From: Periconia sp. R9002
Taxonomy: Eukaryota; Ascomycota; Dothideomycetes; Pleosporales; Periconiaceae
Direction: 5' to 3'
Assembly (NCBI GenBank): GCA_023627715.1
Contig: JAMAHW010000167.1
Coordinates: 1-32,080, forward strand
Length of the DNA stretch: 32,080 nucleotides
Shown: piece by piece, positions 13,701 through 22,475 of the stretch
Layout: every line of letters begins with the position of its first letter
Position numbering within the stretch: position 1 is the stretch's first letter
Notes under the pieces: generated by a model
Database searches by the model: none
What the model saw: the letters and a program-made list of their open reading frames with translations, nothing else
What the model was told of the DNA's origin: nothing
Translations under genes and position numbers: made by a program

Positions 13701-14663
13701 ACTATATTCTTGTTGGACAAGGAGCAAATGTAGAACCTCGGGTACAAAGTCAGCTTAACTTATACAAGGGTGATTCGGTGGGTGATCAGGGTTCCAAAAC
13801 GCCACGCCAGGCGGTGTCTTGATACTAATTCATACCCAGGAAAACTAACCAGTTATGCAGACCAATGACGTGCGTGGACCTCTTGCGCAGAACGTAGAGC
13901 TGTCGCTCAAAGTACGCGGCATTGTGGGTGCTTGCAAAGTCCTCCCTTGGCTCCTTGCCATCTCCATATGCATTTTTCAACACAACGAAGGGTTGGAGAA
14001 TAATAGGTTCTCGCGACAGAGCTGCCGGACCCAACAGCGTGGAGTCCCGAGGAACGACTCGCCACCCTAATACTCGCAGGTCCAACTGATCCGCCACATC
14101 CTCAAACATTGCTTTGGTTTCATCCAGCGCTGCGGGATCTGGCTTGAAAAACAGATTACCAGTGGCATAATCGCCCTGCTGAGGAAGAACAAACCCTTGG
14201 TCCTTCCCGAACTCCTTGACAAAGAATCGGTGGGGAATCGAGGTCATGACACCAGCACCGTCGCCGTCTCGGGCATCGGAGCCTACGGCGCCTCGATGGG
14301 TCATGTTGCACAAAAGTGACCGAGCTGTTTCACCCCTTTGTTAGCCATCAACAAGAAAGTGAATTTTGAATATACCTACCATCGGAAACAATTTTGTGGC
14401 TAGCCTTGCCCTTGATATGTCTGTCACACATTAGCGTTTGTGCGGGCAATGGTGTATATTCAGGGTTGGACGTACGCAGCGAAACCAACACCGCAAGCAT
14501 CCTTCTCATACTCGGGGTCATAAAGACCCTGTTTCAGGGGGAGGGCACCCGCCCATGACTTGTTTTCAGGGCCATCTTGATACGGAAAGACGGAGCTCTC
14601 CTCCTCGACAATCGGAGTATCCTGCGGCAATTTGGTGTCTTGGGCGAAGGAAACGCTACCCAT
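7777..14663 (-). CDS. GLT1: NADH-dependent glutamate synthase (GOGAT)
   Basis: The enzyme converts 2-oxoglutarate + glutamine + NADH to two glutamates and is the second arm of ammonium assimilation. Exons: 14663-14476, 14420-14380, 14324-13850, 13736-10857, 10721-9213, 9160-7991, 7939-7777. They sum to 6426 nt, 2141 aa, the usual fungal length for the fused alpha+beta enzyme. Domains in order: a propeptide ending before Cys57 (ACGVGF), the expected N-terminal nucleophile of the class-II glutamine amidotransferase; a central and FMN synthase domain; 3Fe-4S cysteines 1188, 1194 and 1199 ([13 protein letters not shown], split by intron 4); the GXGXG beta-helix domain; a Lys/Glu-rich linker; then the beta-like part with 4Fe-4S cysteines ([18 protein letters not shown]), FAD motif GSGPAG (1773-1778) and NAD motif GGGDTG (1915-1920). 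Start at MGSVSFAQD; no in-frame ATG lies just upstream. All catalytic motifs are intact. Confidence 0.97.
10737..10842 (-). repeat. 54-bp imperfect tandem duplication inside GLT1 intron 4
   Basis: The intron at 10856-10722 is 135 nt, while most other introns of this gene are 51-55 nt. Two copies start with GTAAAACTCATCTA at 10737 and 10791 (period 54) and remain alignable through AGGGAAGGGGA/AGGAAAGGGGA. A third start (GTAAAAAG) occurs at 10843. The extra length is therefore explained by internal duplication. The splice signals (donor GTCAGT, acceptor TTTAG) lie outside the copies. Confidence 0.85.
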
Positions 14664-14832
14664 TATATCGGCAGCGGGCCGAGTTGTTGCGTGTCGTTTT
14701 GGGTGGTGGCAGGTGACTTGTCGTACTTGAGGGGCTGGTTGATTTCGTGGGGGAGAGGGGGGTATCAAGAGAGAAGGCGGGGTCGCTTCACACTAGGAGC
14801 TCTCTTTACACTAATCTTTTCTCTCGCTGGAC

Positions 14833-15296
14833 CTGGTTCCGACCACAGTTAGCAAAGCTTAAGCTTGAAAAATTGCAAACGGACGGCTAGGGCAATTGTG
14901 ACTTTCAGGCCGACAAAAATCGTGTAGAGAGCGCAGGAACGGAGGGAAACAAGAGAAAGCAGAACACAGAATACACGCAAACAAATCAAAGACACAAAGT
15001 GGAAACGAGTCGCATGCAGCATTCCAATGGCATCGAGAGGAAGCTCAATGACGAGCAAGCTCCGTCACCCGCAGACTTGACGGTACTGGGTAGCATCAAG
15101 GCCCATTGACGCTACTCTAGCCCGTAGTCGATCAATTGATAGCTACATAGCTGACTGTCTTGCAACCGTGATGATGATAAGAGGAATGGGCGAATGGGGT
15201 AACGCGGGGTTGAGTATTTCGCAGACAAGGGGGCTCGCCGCATCCTTGTAGAAAAATCAAACGTATTGGAGAAAACATGGAGAGGGACCAACTCAC
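14833..15296 (-). other. Possible 5'-UTR intron of GLT1
   Basis: On the minus strand a strong donor GTGAGT begins at 15296. A CTAAC branch site (14852-14848) lies 13 nt before a CAG acceptor (14835-14833). The intron would be 464 nt and lie wholly upstream of the start codon. The signals are good but there is no coding continuity to test it, so it is tentative. Confidence 0.35.
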
Positions 15297-15412
15297 CGGG
15301 TGTGGTATTTCCAGTGAGGGCAAGGGTGGTTCAGATTGGAACAATGGGGGGTGGGTTCGAAGGTTGTTCGAAGGTTCGCAGTGGGAGCAGGCAAGCGACA
15401 GCGGGGGGTACC

Positions 15413-15491
15413 GAGAGGTTGAAGGGAAGGGAGGGAGAGACAGAGGGAGGGAAAAGAAGAGGAGGAGGCAATGGGTGGGTGAGGAGGGAGG
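15413..15491. promoter_or_regulatory. Polypurine (GA-rich) tract; CT-rich on the GLT1 sense strand
   Basis: About 79 bases of nearly unbroken purine on the plus strand lie 750-830 bp upstream of the GLT1 start codon. Seen from GLT1 it is a CT-rich box of the kind often found near transcription starts in filamentous fungi. A promoter or leader role is an inference. Confidence 0.5.
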
Positions 15492-16201
15492 CTTAAGAAG
15501 GCCTGGAGGTGGGGTCTGTCAAAAAAGTCGACTACGCTAGCTGGCCACCTTCACTTGAACCTGGTGCCAGTCTGAAATACATACCATACAGAAATCTGGC
15601 CCGCTTGTCCAGTTCCGGGCGTTTGCTGCACACACACACACACATACACGCTACATGGGCTCTATGTATGTACATGAGCATTCAGTGGTGGGCGTGGAGC
15701 AATTTTGAAGGAGTGACACATGCCAGAACCTTTACGAATTAACGACGACGAAGGACAACTAGAATCGCCCTCCTCGTGCAATGAATGGCTTGATTGCTGC
15801 CTACATAGATGCACACACGCACACACAAGCAAGCATGTGCCTGGGAGTGGATGATGCGGTAAGTAAGACTTTTTTGTTTTTTCACACACACGTACACGCG
15901 CAGCCAGGTCTGTTTATTATCATTTTTCGGTTTTTTATGCGCAACGAGCATCTGGCTGGGATGATGCAACCACGTTCCCAAGAGGCTGTAACTACCCCAC
16001 GTATTCGCGGGCAAGGGCAAGGTCGAGGGCAGGGGGCGGAGGCGCGCGGGCGAATAACAGAGGGCCGAATTCGGATTGTCGTTAAACCCCCTCCCATTGG
16101 TTCCACCCGCCGCGCAATGCTTCTTTGTCGTAATTCCAGATGGTCAAAGGCCATGCTCCCTTATCAGAAGTCAAACGGGGCTGCAGACACTACGTTCCGT
16201 A

Positions 16202-16430
16202 ACTACCTAGGTACTTACCTAGATATTTACCGTACCCTACACTCGTTTATCCGACCATGTACCTACTACTCGAGGGGGGCTTTGTTGCATAGTGGGCGGG
16301 CAGTGGTCCCGGAGCCGGGCGGAGCTTGGCCGGTCTTGGGGGCGATGGCCATGGCCAGCGGAACCTTCACACAGTACATATACATACCTAGGTACTTAGG
16401 TACTTACCTACCTATGTACATGCATGTACA
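16202..16430. repeat. Cluster of TACCTAGGTA/AGGTACTTA palindromic short repeats
   Basis: Runs such as ACCTAGGTACTTACCTAG (from 16205) and CCTAGGTACTTAGGTACTTA (from 16387) are followed by a perfect 16-bp palindrome TGTACATGCATGTACA at 16415-16430. The same vocabulary recurs at about 17075-17103, 18499-18531, 18608-18625, 19000-19025, 23260-23490 and 30661-30750, always between genes. Such repeats are common in Pezizomycotina; their function is not known to me. Confidence 0.8.
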
Positions 16431-17706
16431 CCACGAAGGGACAGGACTGAATGATCAAACTTGCTGACGATCAACCGGCTGACTGACTGCACTGGTTGAC
16501 CACCGCCAAACAGAATCCCCGATTCCCCACCACGGGCTGGAGAAATCGTCATGTACTGCCGCCACGCACAGGCACACGGAAGGCGTGTCTCGCCACGGCG
16601 GTAAACGAACCGAAATCTACCATCGGGGGATCCCGGAGCAGCAATCACCTCTGGAGTTTGGTCCATAGGTAAGTAGACAGTGGAGTGAGTGAGTGACTGT
16701 TTCCGTTGGTCACGAGGACACGGTCCACCCCTGCACATGTGCCTTTTCCACCCCACTCTCCGCTAACGTAGGAAACGTGCGTAAGTGGGTGGGAGCAGGA
16801 CATTGTACAGTTACAGTACATATGGGTACATGTCGCCGATGTCGCATCCATTCACACGCTACACGCTGCTCATTTCCCGCGTCGGCCCAGCGAGTGGGAG
16901 GCAGACATGTTGACATGAAGCAGTTACCTACTCAAATCATTCCTCCTTACTCTTGGGGCGGTTGCTCCTTTGCGAGCCAATCGAACACGAGCCCATGGCC
17001 TACTGCCTGGCTGGCTGGCTGGCTGGCCTCGAAATTTAACAACCGCCTCGGAAGCTGGAAAGCAACCTTTGGCTAGTAGCTAGGTAGGTAATTATGTAGG
17101 TACTCGCTGTACATGGCCGACAAGACCAAATGCCTGGTGACATGTACATACGCTCGCAGCTCAGCCTCATGCTCATGCTGGCTCAACATTAGAGTTTTGT
17201 CGTCACTGGGAAAACCTTTGCCCAGTCATTTCATCGTTTTGTCCTAACTTGGCGTGCATATTAAACACCACCACATTTGAAGTGTGCGCTAATCACCGAG
17301 TATCGCGATGCGGAGGCCAAGGCGCCATGATCATCTACTGATGGAAATTTTTGTTTTCAATCATAATCGTGCCTGAACGCTATTTGCATAGAGGTACGTG
17401 ATGCCCCAAAAGTGCTGCACCCGCGAGTGTGCAGTGCGACACCCTCCAACATGGTCCAATCCCACACGCCAAGACTCCATGTTCAAGATGAGCCTGCCTT
17501 GCTACCCAAATGCCATGCCCTTTTTATATTCGAGTTTCCCATCCATGCAATAAACATCAACTCCTTGGGGTGTAGAGGAAGGTTCGTAGTCGTGTCGGAA
17601 AGCCTGGAGAGTGTGGGGTCAGTGATCCGCTGGGTACGGTGGGGCGTTTTCCAGGGGAATGAGAAGTACATACGGAAAGAACACGAAGCTCCTTCGCTCG
17701 TCCAAT

Positions 17707-18138
17707 CTAATCCTTCATTTCGTCGTCATCGGCGTCCTTGAAATCCTCGTCGTCCTCCTCGTCCTCGTCCTCGCCGAGTTCCTGAGCAGCCTTGGCGAAA
17801 TCGATGTTCTTGCCGCGCGTGCGCCTGCCGACAATGTTGTCTGTGTCGATCTCGGCCATGGTGTCCTCTTCCATGTCTACACGCTAGTCAGCATTTACTG
17901 TCGGACAATTGCATTCGGCCATAGCGAAGCGTACCTTCAACACCCTGCTGCACTCTGTTAGCTGTTTGCGTGAATGATGTTGGCAAGCTTGTCAAACCTG
18001 ATCCTCAGCGCCCGACTCATCGCTGGACTCATCCTCGCCAGATTCCTCTACTGCCTCCACTGGAGCCTTGCCTTTGCCCTTGTCGGCAACGCCAGCCTCA
18101 ACGCCCTCCATTTGGTGGTCCTCAGATTGAGCAGACAT
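17707..18138 (-). CDS. CHZ1: Histone H2A.Z-specific chaperone CHZ1
   Basis: This nuclear chaperone hands H2A.Z-H2B dimers to the SWR1 remodeller. Exons: 18138-17998, 17947-17935 (13 nt), 17876-17707, giving 107 aa. The first part is acidic and Ser-rich with the ADKGKGKA stretch common in this family. The last exon has the CHZ core (IDTDNIVGRRTRGKNIDF) followed by an acidic tail of Asp/Glu. The frame joins only if the tiny middle exon is included; its acceptor is a tandem CAGCAG, so 106 aa is the alternative. Start at MSAQSED; the only upstream extension begins with TTG. Introns are 50 and 58 nt with CTAAC and CTGAC branch sites. The donor of intron 1 (GTTTGA) is weak. Identity is firm from the CHZ core; the exact splice is less sure. 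Confidence 0.88.
17935..17947 (-). other. Micro-exon of CHZ1 (13 nt, or 10 nt by NAGNAG choice)
   Basis: The minus strand reads CAGCAGGGTGTTGAAG before the donor GTACGC. Splicing after the first CAG gives 13 nt (Gln-Gly-Val-Glu plus one base); after the second, 10 nt. Both keep the frame between DQ and DMEED. The exon is needed to restore phase between the two large exons. Confidence 0.7.
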
Positions 18139-19277
18139 GGCGAATTGATCGTGTGTGCTAGCGATTTTGGTTCGGGCGGATGGGTTGAAAGTGTCCAAAC
18201 AGAAGCACAGAGGCTCGTATGCGATTGTAAAGGAAAGTGCACTTGTGTTGTTGCTGGTGGGGACGGTAAAAGAAGCACTGGACTTGCCTTTCTATGGAGG
18301 GACTAACCGTATTGGGACATGGTTACCTGAGTAACAAGTCTAGCCGCCGCCAGTGAACAAACCCGTTTGAAACATGCAGCTTGCCATTCGCTGCTGGTTC
18401 CTCGACAAAAGCTTTTCTGGGGATGTCACGATGGGATTATACATTGTTGACGCGTTTGAACCGAATGCAAGGCATGGGTATGCCTTGGAGGGGGTTTTGG
18501 ATAGGTACATATGTACCTATGTAGGTATACCGCCCAAACGGATCGTGAAATGGGCGCGGATACGATGAAACCCCTTGGAACTACAGTGGCTGCTACGACG
18601 ATGAATCACTAGGTACCCAGGTACTGATCTGGCATGATTCATAGCTTGCAGTGGTCGCATACTTCGTCAATTGGTATGAAGACATCGTACATGAGGACAG
18701 GTGAACTTTTCGAATTCAATGGCTCCTGCTAGATATGGCTTCTTGGCAGGCTGTCGATGACAGATACTGAATGACACGATGCCCTTCACCTAGCTTGCAG
18801 AGCTTGAACGCACATGTGTTTGTAGTGTATTGCATTTACATCTGTCATATGGTGAAGCGTTTGATTTCGCTATCGCTACGGTACAATACTCATTTCAAAG
18901 TTGGCCGTCCACGTTGTTATGTTGTGAAAGCGCAAAAATGTTCATATGGGGACACATGTATCTCTCGATATAGAACGGACCTCTTGATGTACCCATCTAC
19001 TTGTACATATATGTAGGTAGGTAAGCATGTGGAGGTAGACAGTGCCTGAGCCTGTGACGGGTGCTAGTCGAGGTCTTGGCGCTAACTCACTTCCCACTGA
19101 AGCTTTGACGCGTACGGCCACCGCCTAGACTCAGCAATTCCCCACGACATCATTTGTGCTTCTCTCACAACTTCTTGTCTTCATTGCACGGCTACATTCT
19201 TCTTGTCCTTTTCACGCAGTCTCTAACCCAACACCTTCTCGAAAACCACCGGAACCTCGCCAGATCACATAGCCAAC
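18139..19277. promoter_or_regulatory. Divergent intergenic region CHZ1/PUP2
   Basis: This 1.1 kb should hold both promoters. CT-rich sequence just before PUP2 (19155-19230) looks like its leader. The middle carries GTAC-rich palindromic repeats (18499-18531, 18608-18625, 19000-19025). No coding frame is credible. Confidence 0.5.
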
Positions 19278-20315
19278 ATGGTACGCTTAAGCTCCAGAAC
19301 AACTCGTGGAGCTGGTATGCTAACTGAGCGTAGTTCATAGCACGAAGCGAATATGGTGAGTCTCCTCAGCTTGCGCTTGATCGATTCAAAGCTAATTTCC
19401 GTGCCTTTAGATCGTGGCATCAAGTGCGTAACCCCCACCATATCCCCTTCTCAAACCGCAGCTCATTTATCTCCAGCACCTTCTCGCCCGAAGGCCGTCT
19501 ATTCCAGGTCGAGTACTCGCTGGAAGCTATCAAGCTCGGTTCAACAGCGATAGGTGTACGTTCTGCCCTTGTGTATCTTTGGCATCATAGCCCCTCGGTA
19601 GTGGGACGCATGGAGCTCACCATCTCCAGGTAGCAACCGGCGAAGGTGTGATCCTTGGCGTCGAGAAGCGCGTAACCTCCACCCTACTCGAGACATCTTC
19701 CGTGGAAAAGATTGTGGAAATCGATCGCCACATCGGCTGTGCCATGTCCGGTCTGCAGGCCGATGCTCGCAGCATGATTGAGCACGCCCGCGTGGAGAGT
19801 CAGAACCACGCCTTCAACTACGCAGAGCCTCTACGGGTTGAGAGCTGTACACAGGCGATATGCGATCTAGCACTGCGATTCGGAGAGGGTGCGGAGGGTG
19901 AGGAGAGCATCATGAGCAGACCTTTCGGTGTGGCGCTACTGATTGCGGGGTATGATGAGGATGGCCCAAGTCTGTATGTTTACCCCACAATCGAAACTGG
20001 ATTACGGAAAGCAAATTAGTCCTCTAACTTTTCCGTAGGTACCATGCAGAGCCATCCGGGACATTCTACCGTTACGACGCGAAAGCCATCGGTTCCGGCT
20101 CCGAGGGTGCACAGGCTGAACTACAAAATGAATTCCACAAGTCACTTACTCTTTCCGAAGCGGAGGTCTTAGTTCTCAAGACGTTAAAGCAGGTCATGGA
20201 AGAGAAGCTGGATAGCAAGAACGTGCAATTAGCAAGTGTGACAAAAGACAAAGGCTTCCGGATCTATACAGATGCGGAGATGGAGGAGGTTGTTGGCAGA
20301 TTGCCCACGAACTGA
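19278..20315 (+). CDS. PUP2: 20S proteasome subunit alpha type-5
   Basis: This is one of the seven alpha subunits forming the outer rings and gate of the 20S proteasome. Exons: 19278-19280 (ATG only), 19334-19355 (22 nt), 19411-19423 (13 nt), 19477-19555, 19630-19973, 20039-20315, giving 245 aa. The spliced start [31 protein letters not shown] would be split over four exons and matches the alpha-5 N-terminus, including the proteasome alpha signature ([12 protein letters not shown]). Further on, [40 protein letters not shown] and [24 protein letters not shown] are diagnostic of alpha-5. Introns are 53-74 nt with good donors (GTACGC, GTGAGT, GTGCGT, GTACGT, GTATGT). It lacks the longer acidic tail of yeast Pup2. 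Neighbour QCR10 converges from the right. Confidence 0.95.
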
Positions 20316-20676
20316 AGTGGGTATACCTTGAACGTAGCGCATACGGCAAGACTCTGACTGGCGGAACACGTCAAAATAGGATGACGTCTCCCCCCAGGAG
20401 TTTGGTGACATGGGAAATGACTCAACGGTGACTGGATTTGGAGTGGTTACCATCCGCATCAATCTAACCCATAGTGCTTTTTGGCACAAAACGAGGATGT
20501 ATATTACAGATTCAAAGCTACAAATTCAAGAAAGTGGAAATCAAGTCTATTGCATTGCCGTCCCCATCATCATACAGCAGGCTACTTCTATCCAATCGAA
20601 ATTTCTCTCGAGCATGCTTGTACCATTTCTTCCATGACTATTGTACACTTGTCCTAGCTGTTCCATAAAAACTTCG
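20316..20676. other. Convergent 3' flanks of PUP2 and QCR10
   Basis: About 360 bp between two stop codons on opposite strands. I see no gene or repeat in it. Confidence 0.55.
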
Positions 20677-21410
20677 CTAGAATGGATTGTCCTCTGGGGC
20701 TACTTCGCGAATGAAGTAATCGCCAAGGACAGGCACCTTTCGCATGATGTCCTCGCGCACGCGGGGGACCTCGGAGAAGAAGAAGAGGGCGAAAAAGCCG
20801 GCTACGCCACCGAAACCTGCTGCGAGGGAGCCACTAACAGACCCTTAGTATTGTCTCGTGAACAAGATGATGTCGATATCAACATTGTATGATGGGGGTC
20901 ATATCCCATTGGGAAGAAGAGAGATGCGTACTATTTGTAGAGATGACGGGCCGTGATGCCGTGAAAGTTCGGCTGAATCTTGTACCTGCGAGACTCGGGC
21001 GTTAGCAATTGACTTTGGATCTGCAACGACAGCTTGCGTGATTTTATCACGAGAGTCATTGTCATCAATCCATGGCTCGTAGTGTATAACATGCTGCCGA
21101 ATCGTTCCAATTTCCATCCCGTTCCACACCTCTGGAGTCCACTGATTCCATCGAGAATCAACTACTCCATTGTTGTGCATATACCTCCTCCAATAGCTCA
21201 TAAAGAAAACGGGGCACACGTACTGAGGACCGAACTTGCTGCGGTAGGTTTGGTAGGGCGAGCGCATGCTCTATATTCATCGTTAGCCATCCACACCACA
21301 CTCTTCGCTGTCCGCTTCTGATTCAGGGGCCAATTGGTGCGCCGGAAGCTTACCATAGCAGCGGGGGTCTTCCCCAGATTGCCAGTTGGCTGTGGCTTTA
21401 TGGAGGACAT
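20677..21410 (-). CDS. QCR10: Cytochrome bc1 complex subunit 10
   Basis: This is a small single-pass accessory subunit of mitochondrial complex III, located near the Rieske protein. Exons: 21410-21354, 21270-21224, 20985-20932, 20833-20677, giving 104 aa. Frame continuity is exact: AAM|SMRSPY, PQ|YKIQPNF, HLYK|YGSLAAG. The family marks are SPYQTYRSKFGPQYKIQPNF near the N-terminus, a hydrophobic segment (AGFGGVAGFFALFFF), the EVPRVREDIM stretch and the C-terminal PEDNPF. Introns are 83, 238 and 98 nt, longer than in neighbouring genes; intron 2 happens to be open in one frame but joins out of phase, so it is not coding. Start at MSSIKPQ, context acaATGtc. Confidence 0.92.
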
Positions 21411-21989
21411 TGTTGCGGTGGCCAGTCAGACGTAGAGGGTTACAAGGTGCGTAGAGGTAGGTAAGTGCACAATCTTGGAGGTTGGTCGGAAGAATCTCGG
21501 CAAGCTAGCTTACATTATCGAATCCTCTCGATGTCCGGATCATAAGCCTGTGTGCCCACCATCAATCAACTTACCATACCGCACTTCTTTAACATTTTAC
21601 ATTCTTTTTTAGAATTGCGGTCTAAAAAGTTTAAATTATGATATTCTGGCAAACATCTTTATATGGTTTGGACTAGTTTTGCATGTGTTACACATAGGTA
21701 ATTGAATGGGCGTTCTTGTCCGGACATCGTAGAGCGGATCCTTCTAACACCTCTTACTCTACCTTTTCGAGGTAGTTACTAAGAACCTTTAGTGTGTTCT
21801 TCTTGCGAGTTTCTATGGTAAACAAAATGTACTCAAGTCCAATATGGTTCCCGTTACGAACCGACTATCCCATATGAACGCCGATACCTAGGAAATACTG
21901 GCCAGGGACGTGAGTTGCGCCGGAAAAAAATAACAGGAATAACGCCGAGTATGCAAGTTGTCACTTTTACATCCCGTGAGAGAGTATTT
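21411..21989. other. Intergenic region between an unknown gene and QCR10
   Basis: This contains the QCR10 promoter side and the 3' flank of the unknown gene at 21990. It is AT-leaning around 21590-21670. No coding frame, RNA or clear repeat is visible. Confidence 0.5.
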
Positions 21990-22475
21990 CTATATGGATA
22001 ATTTGTCCAGGCTCAGTCTGTCCACACTTCGTTGTCTCTTGACCATACCCAGTTTGTAGTACTTTTCTTCGCCTGCTGCTGTCCGGCCTCCAATGTACCA
22101 TTTCTCAGCTCCCTTTGTTTCGTTGAAACCTTCAGACGAACTGTCCGAACCTCTCCTGTTTCGCCCTCTCGAGCTATCTGGGATGGGAAAAGCTTTGGTT
22201 GTAGGGGAAGTGGAACGGTGGTACGGAGCAGTGTGTTGCCTCGTCGGTTGAAACTGGCCTGTAGCTTGCACAGCAGCCGTGGTAGCACCAGGCGAAGAAG
22301 GTGTCGCTTTGGTTGCTAATGCCCGCGACTGCGTTGCGCTCGATGGTTGTGTTGTGGGCGAAGGGGTATGTGAATAAGATGTGGCTGTGGACGGAGATGT
22401 GGCGGCTTTTTGTATGGCGGACTGAGCGCGGAAGGCGGCAAGGAAATTGGCGAAGAAGGGCCTGTTGGTGGACAT
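21990..22475 (-). CDS. Small conserved-looking fungal protein of unknown function
   Basis: A single exon of 161 aa starts at MSTNRPFF, with a very good context (ccacaATGtcc). In-frame upstream sequence reaches an ATG at 22529 (179 aa), but its composition is less protein-like. The N-terminal 20 residues (RPFFANFLAAFRAQSA) could form an amphipathic helix. Residues 25-95 are Ser/Thr/Pro/Ala-rich and probably disordered. The C-terminal third has a compact, charged motif: GRNRRGSDSSSEGF, then GAEKWYIGGRTAAGEEKYYKLG and an Arg/Ser-rich end (KRQRSVDRLSLDKLS). The RRGSDS and RQRSVD stretches resemble basophilic-kinase phosphorylation sites. I recall similar short proteins in other Pezizomycotina but no assigned role. 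No signal peptide or membrane span is visible. Confidence 0.75.
   Translation of the reverse strand: MSTNRPFFANFLAAFRAQSAIQKAATSPSTATSYSHTPSPTTQPSSATQSRALATKATPSSPGATTAAVQATGQFQPTRQHTAPYHRSTSPTTKAFPIPDSSRGRNRRGSDSSSEGFNETKGAEKWYIGGRTAAGEEKYYKLGMVKRQRSVDRLSLDKLSI

Larger units (their letters stand above)
14664..17706. other. Gene-free 3-kb region upstream of GLT1
   Basis: This is the largest gap of the window. It contains the GLT1 promoter (with GATAG at 15138-15142 and GATAAG at 15176-15181, the core bound by AreA/NIT2-type GATA factors), a purine tract, a CA microsatellite (15630-15645, eight units), a CTGG tetranucleotide run (17007-17026, five units) and several TACCTAGGTA-type palindromes. 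The 228-codon frame at 15781-16467 is made of such repeats and has no protein-like composition. The right end is the CHZ1 3' flank. I find no supported gene. Confidence 0.6.

Noticed and set aside
15781..16467. 228-codon open frame upstream of GLT1
   Set aside because: Made of CA- and TACCTAGG-type repeats, low-complexity peptide, no domain, no splice or leader context.
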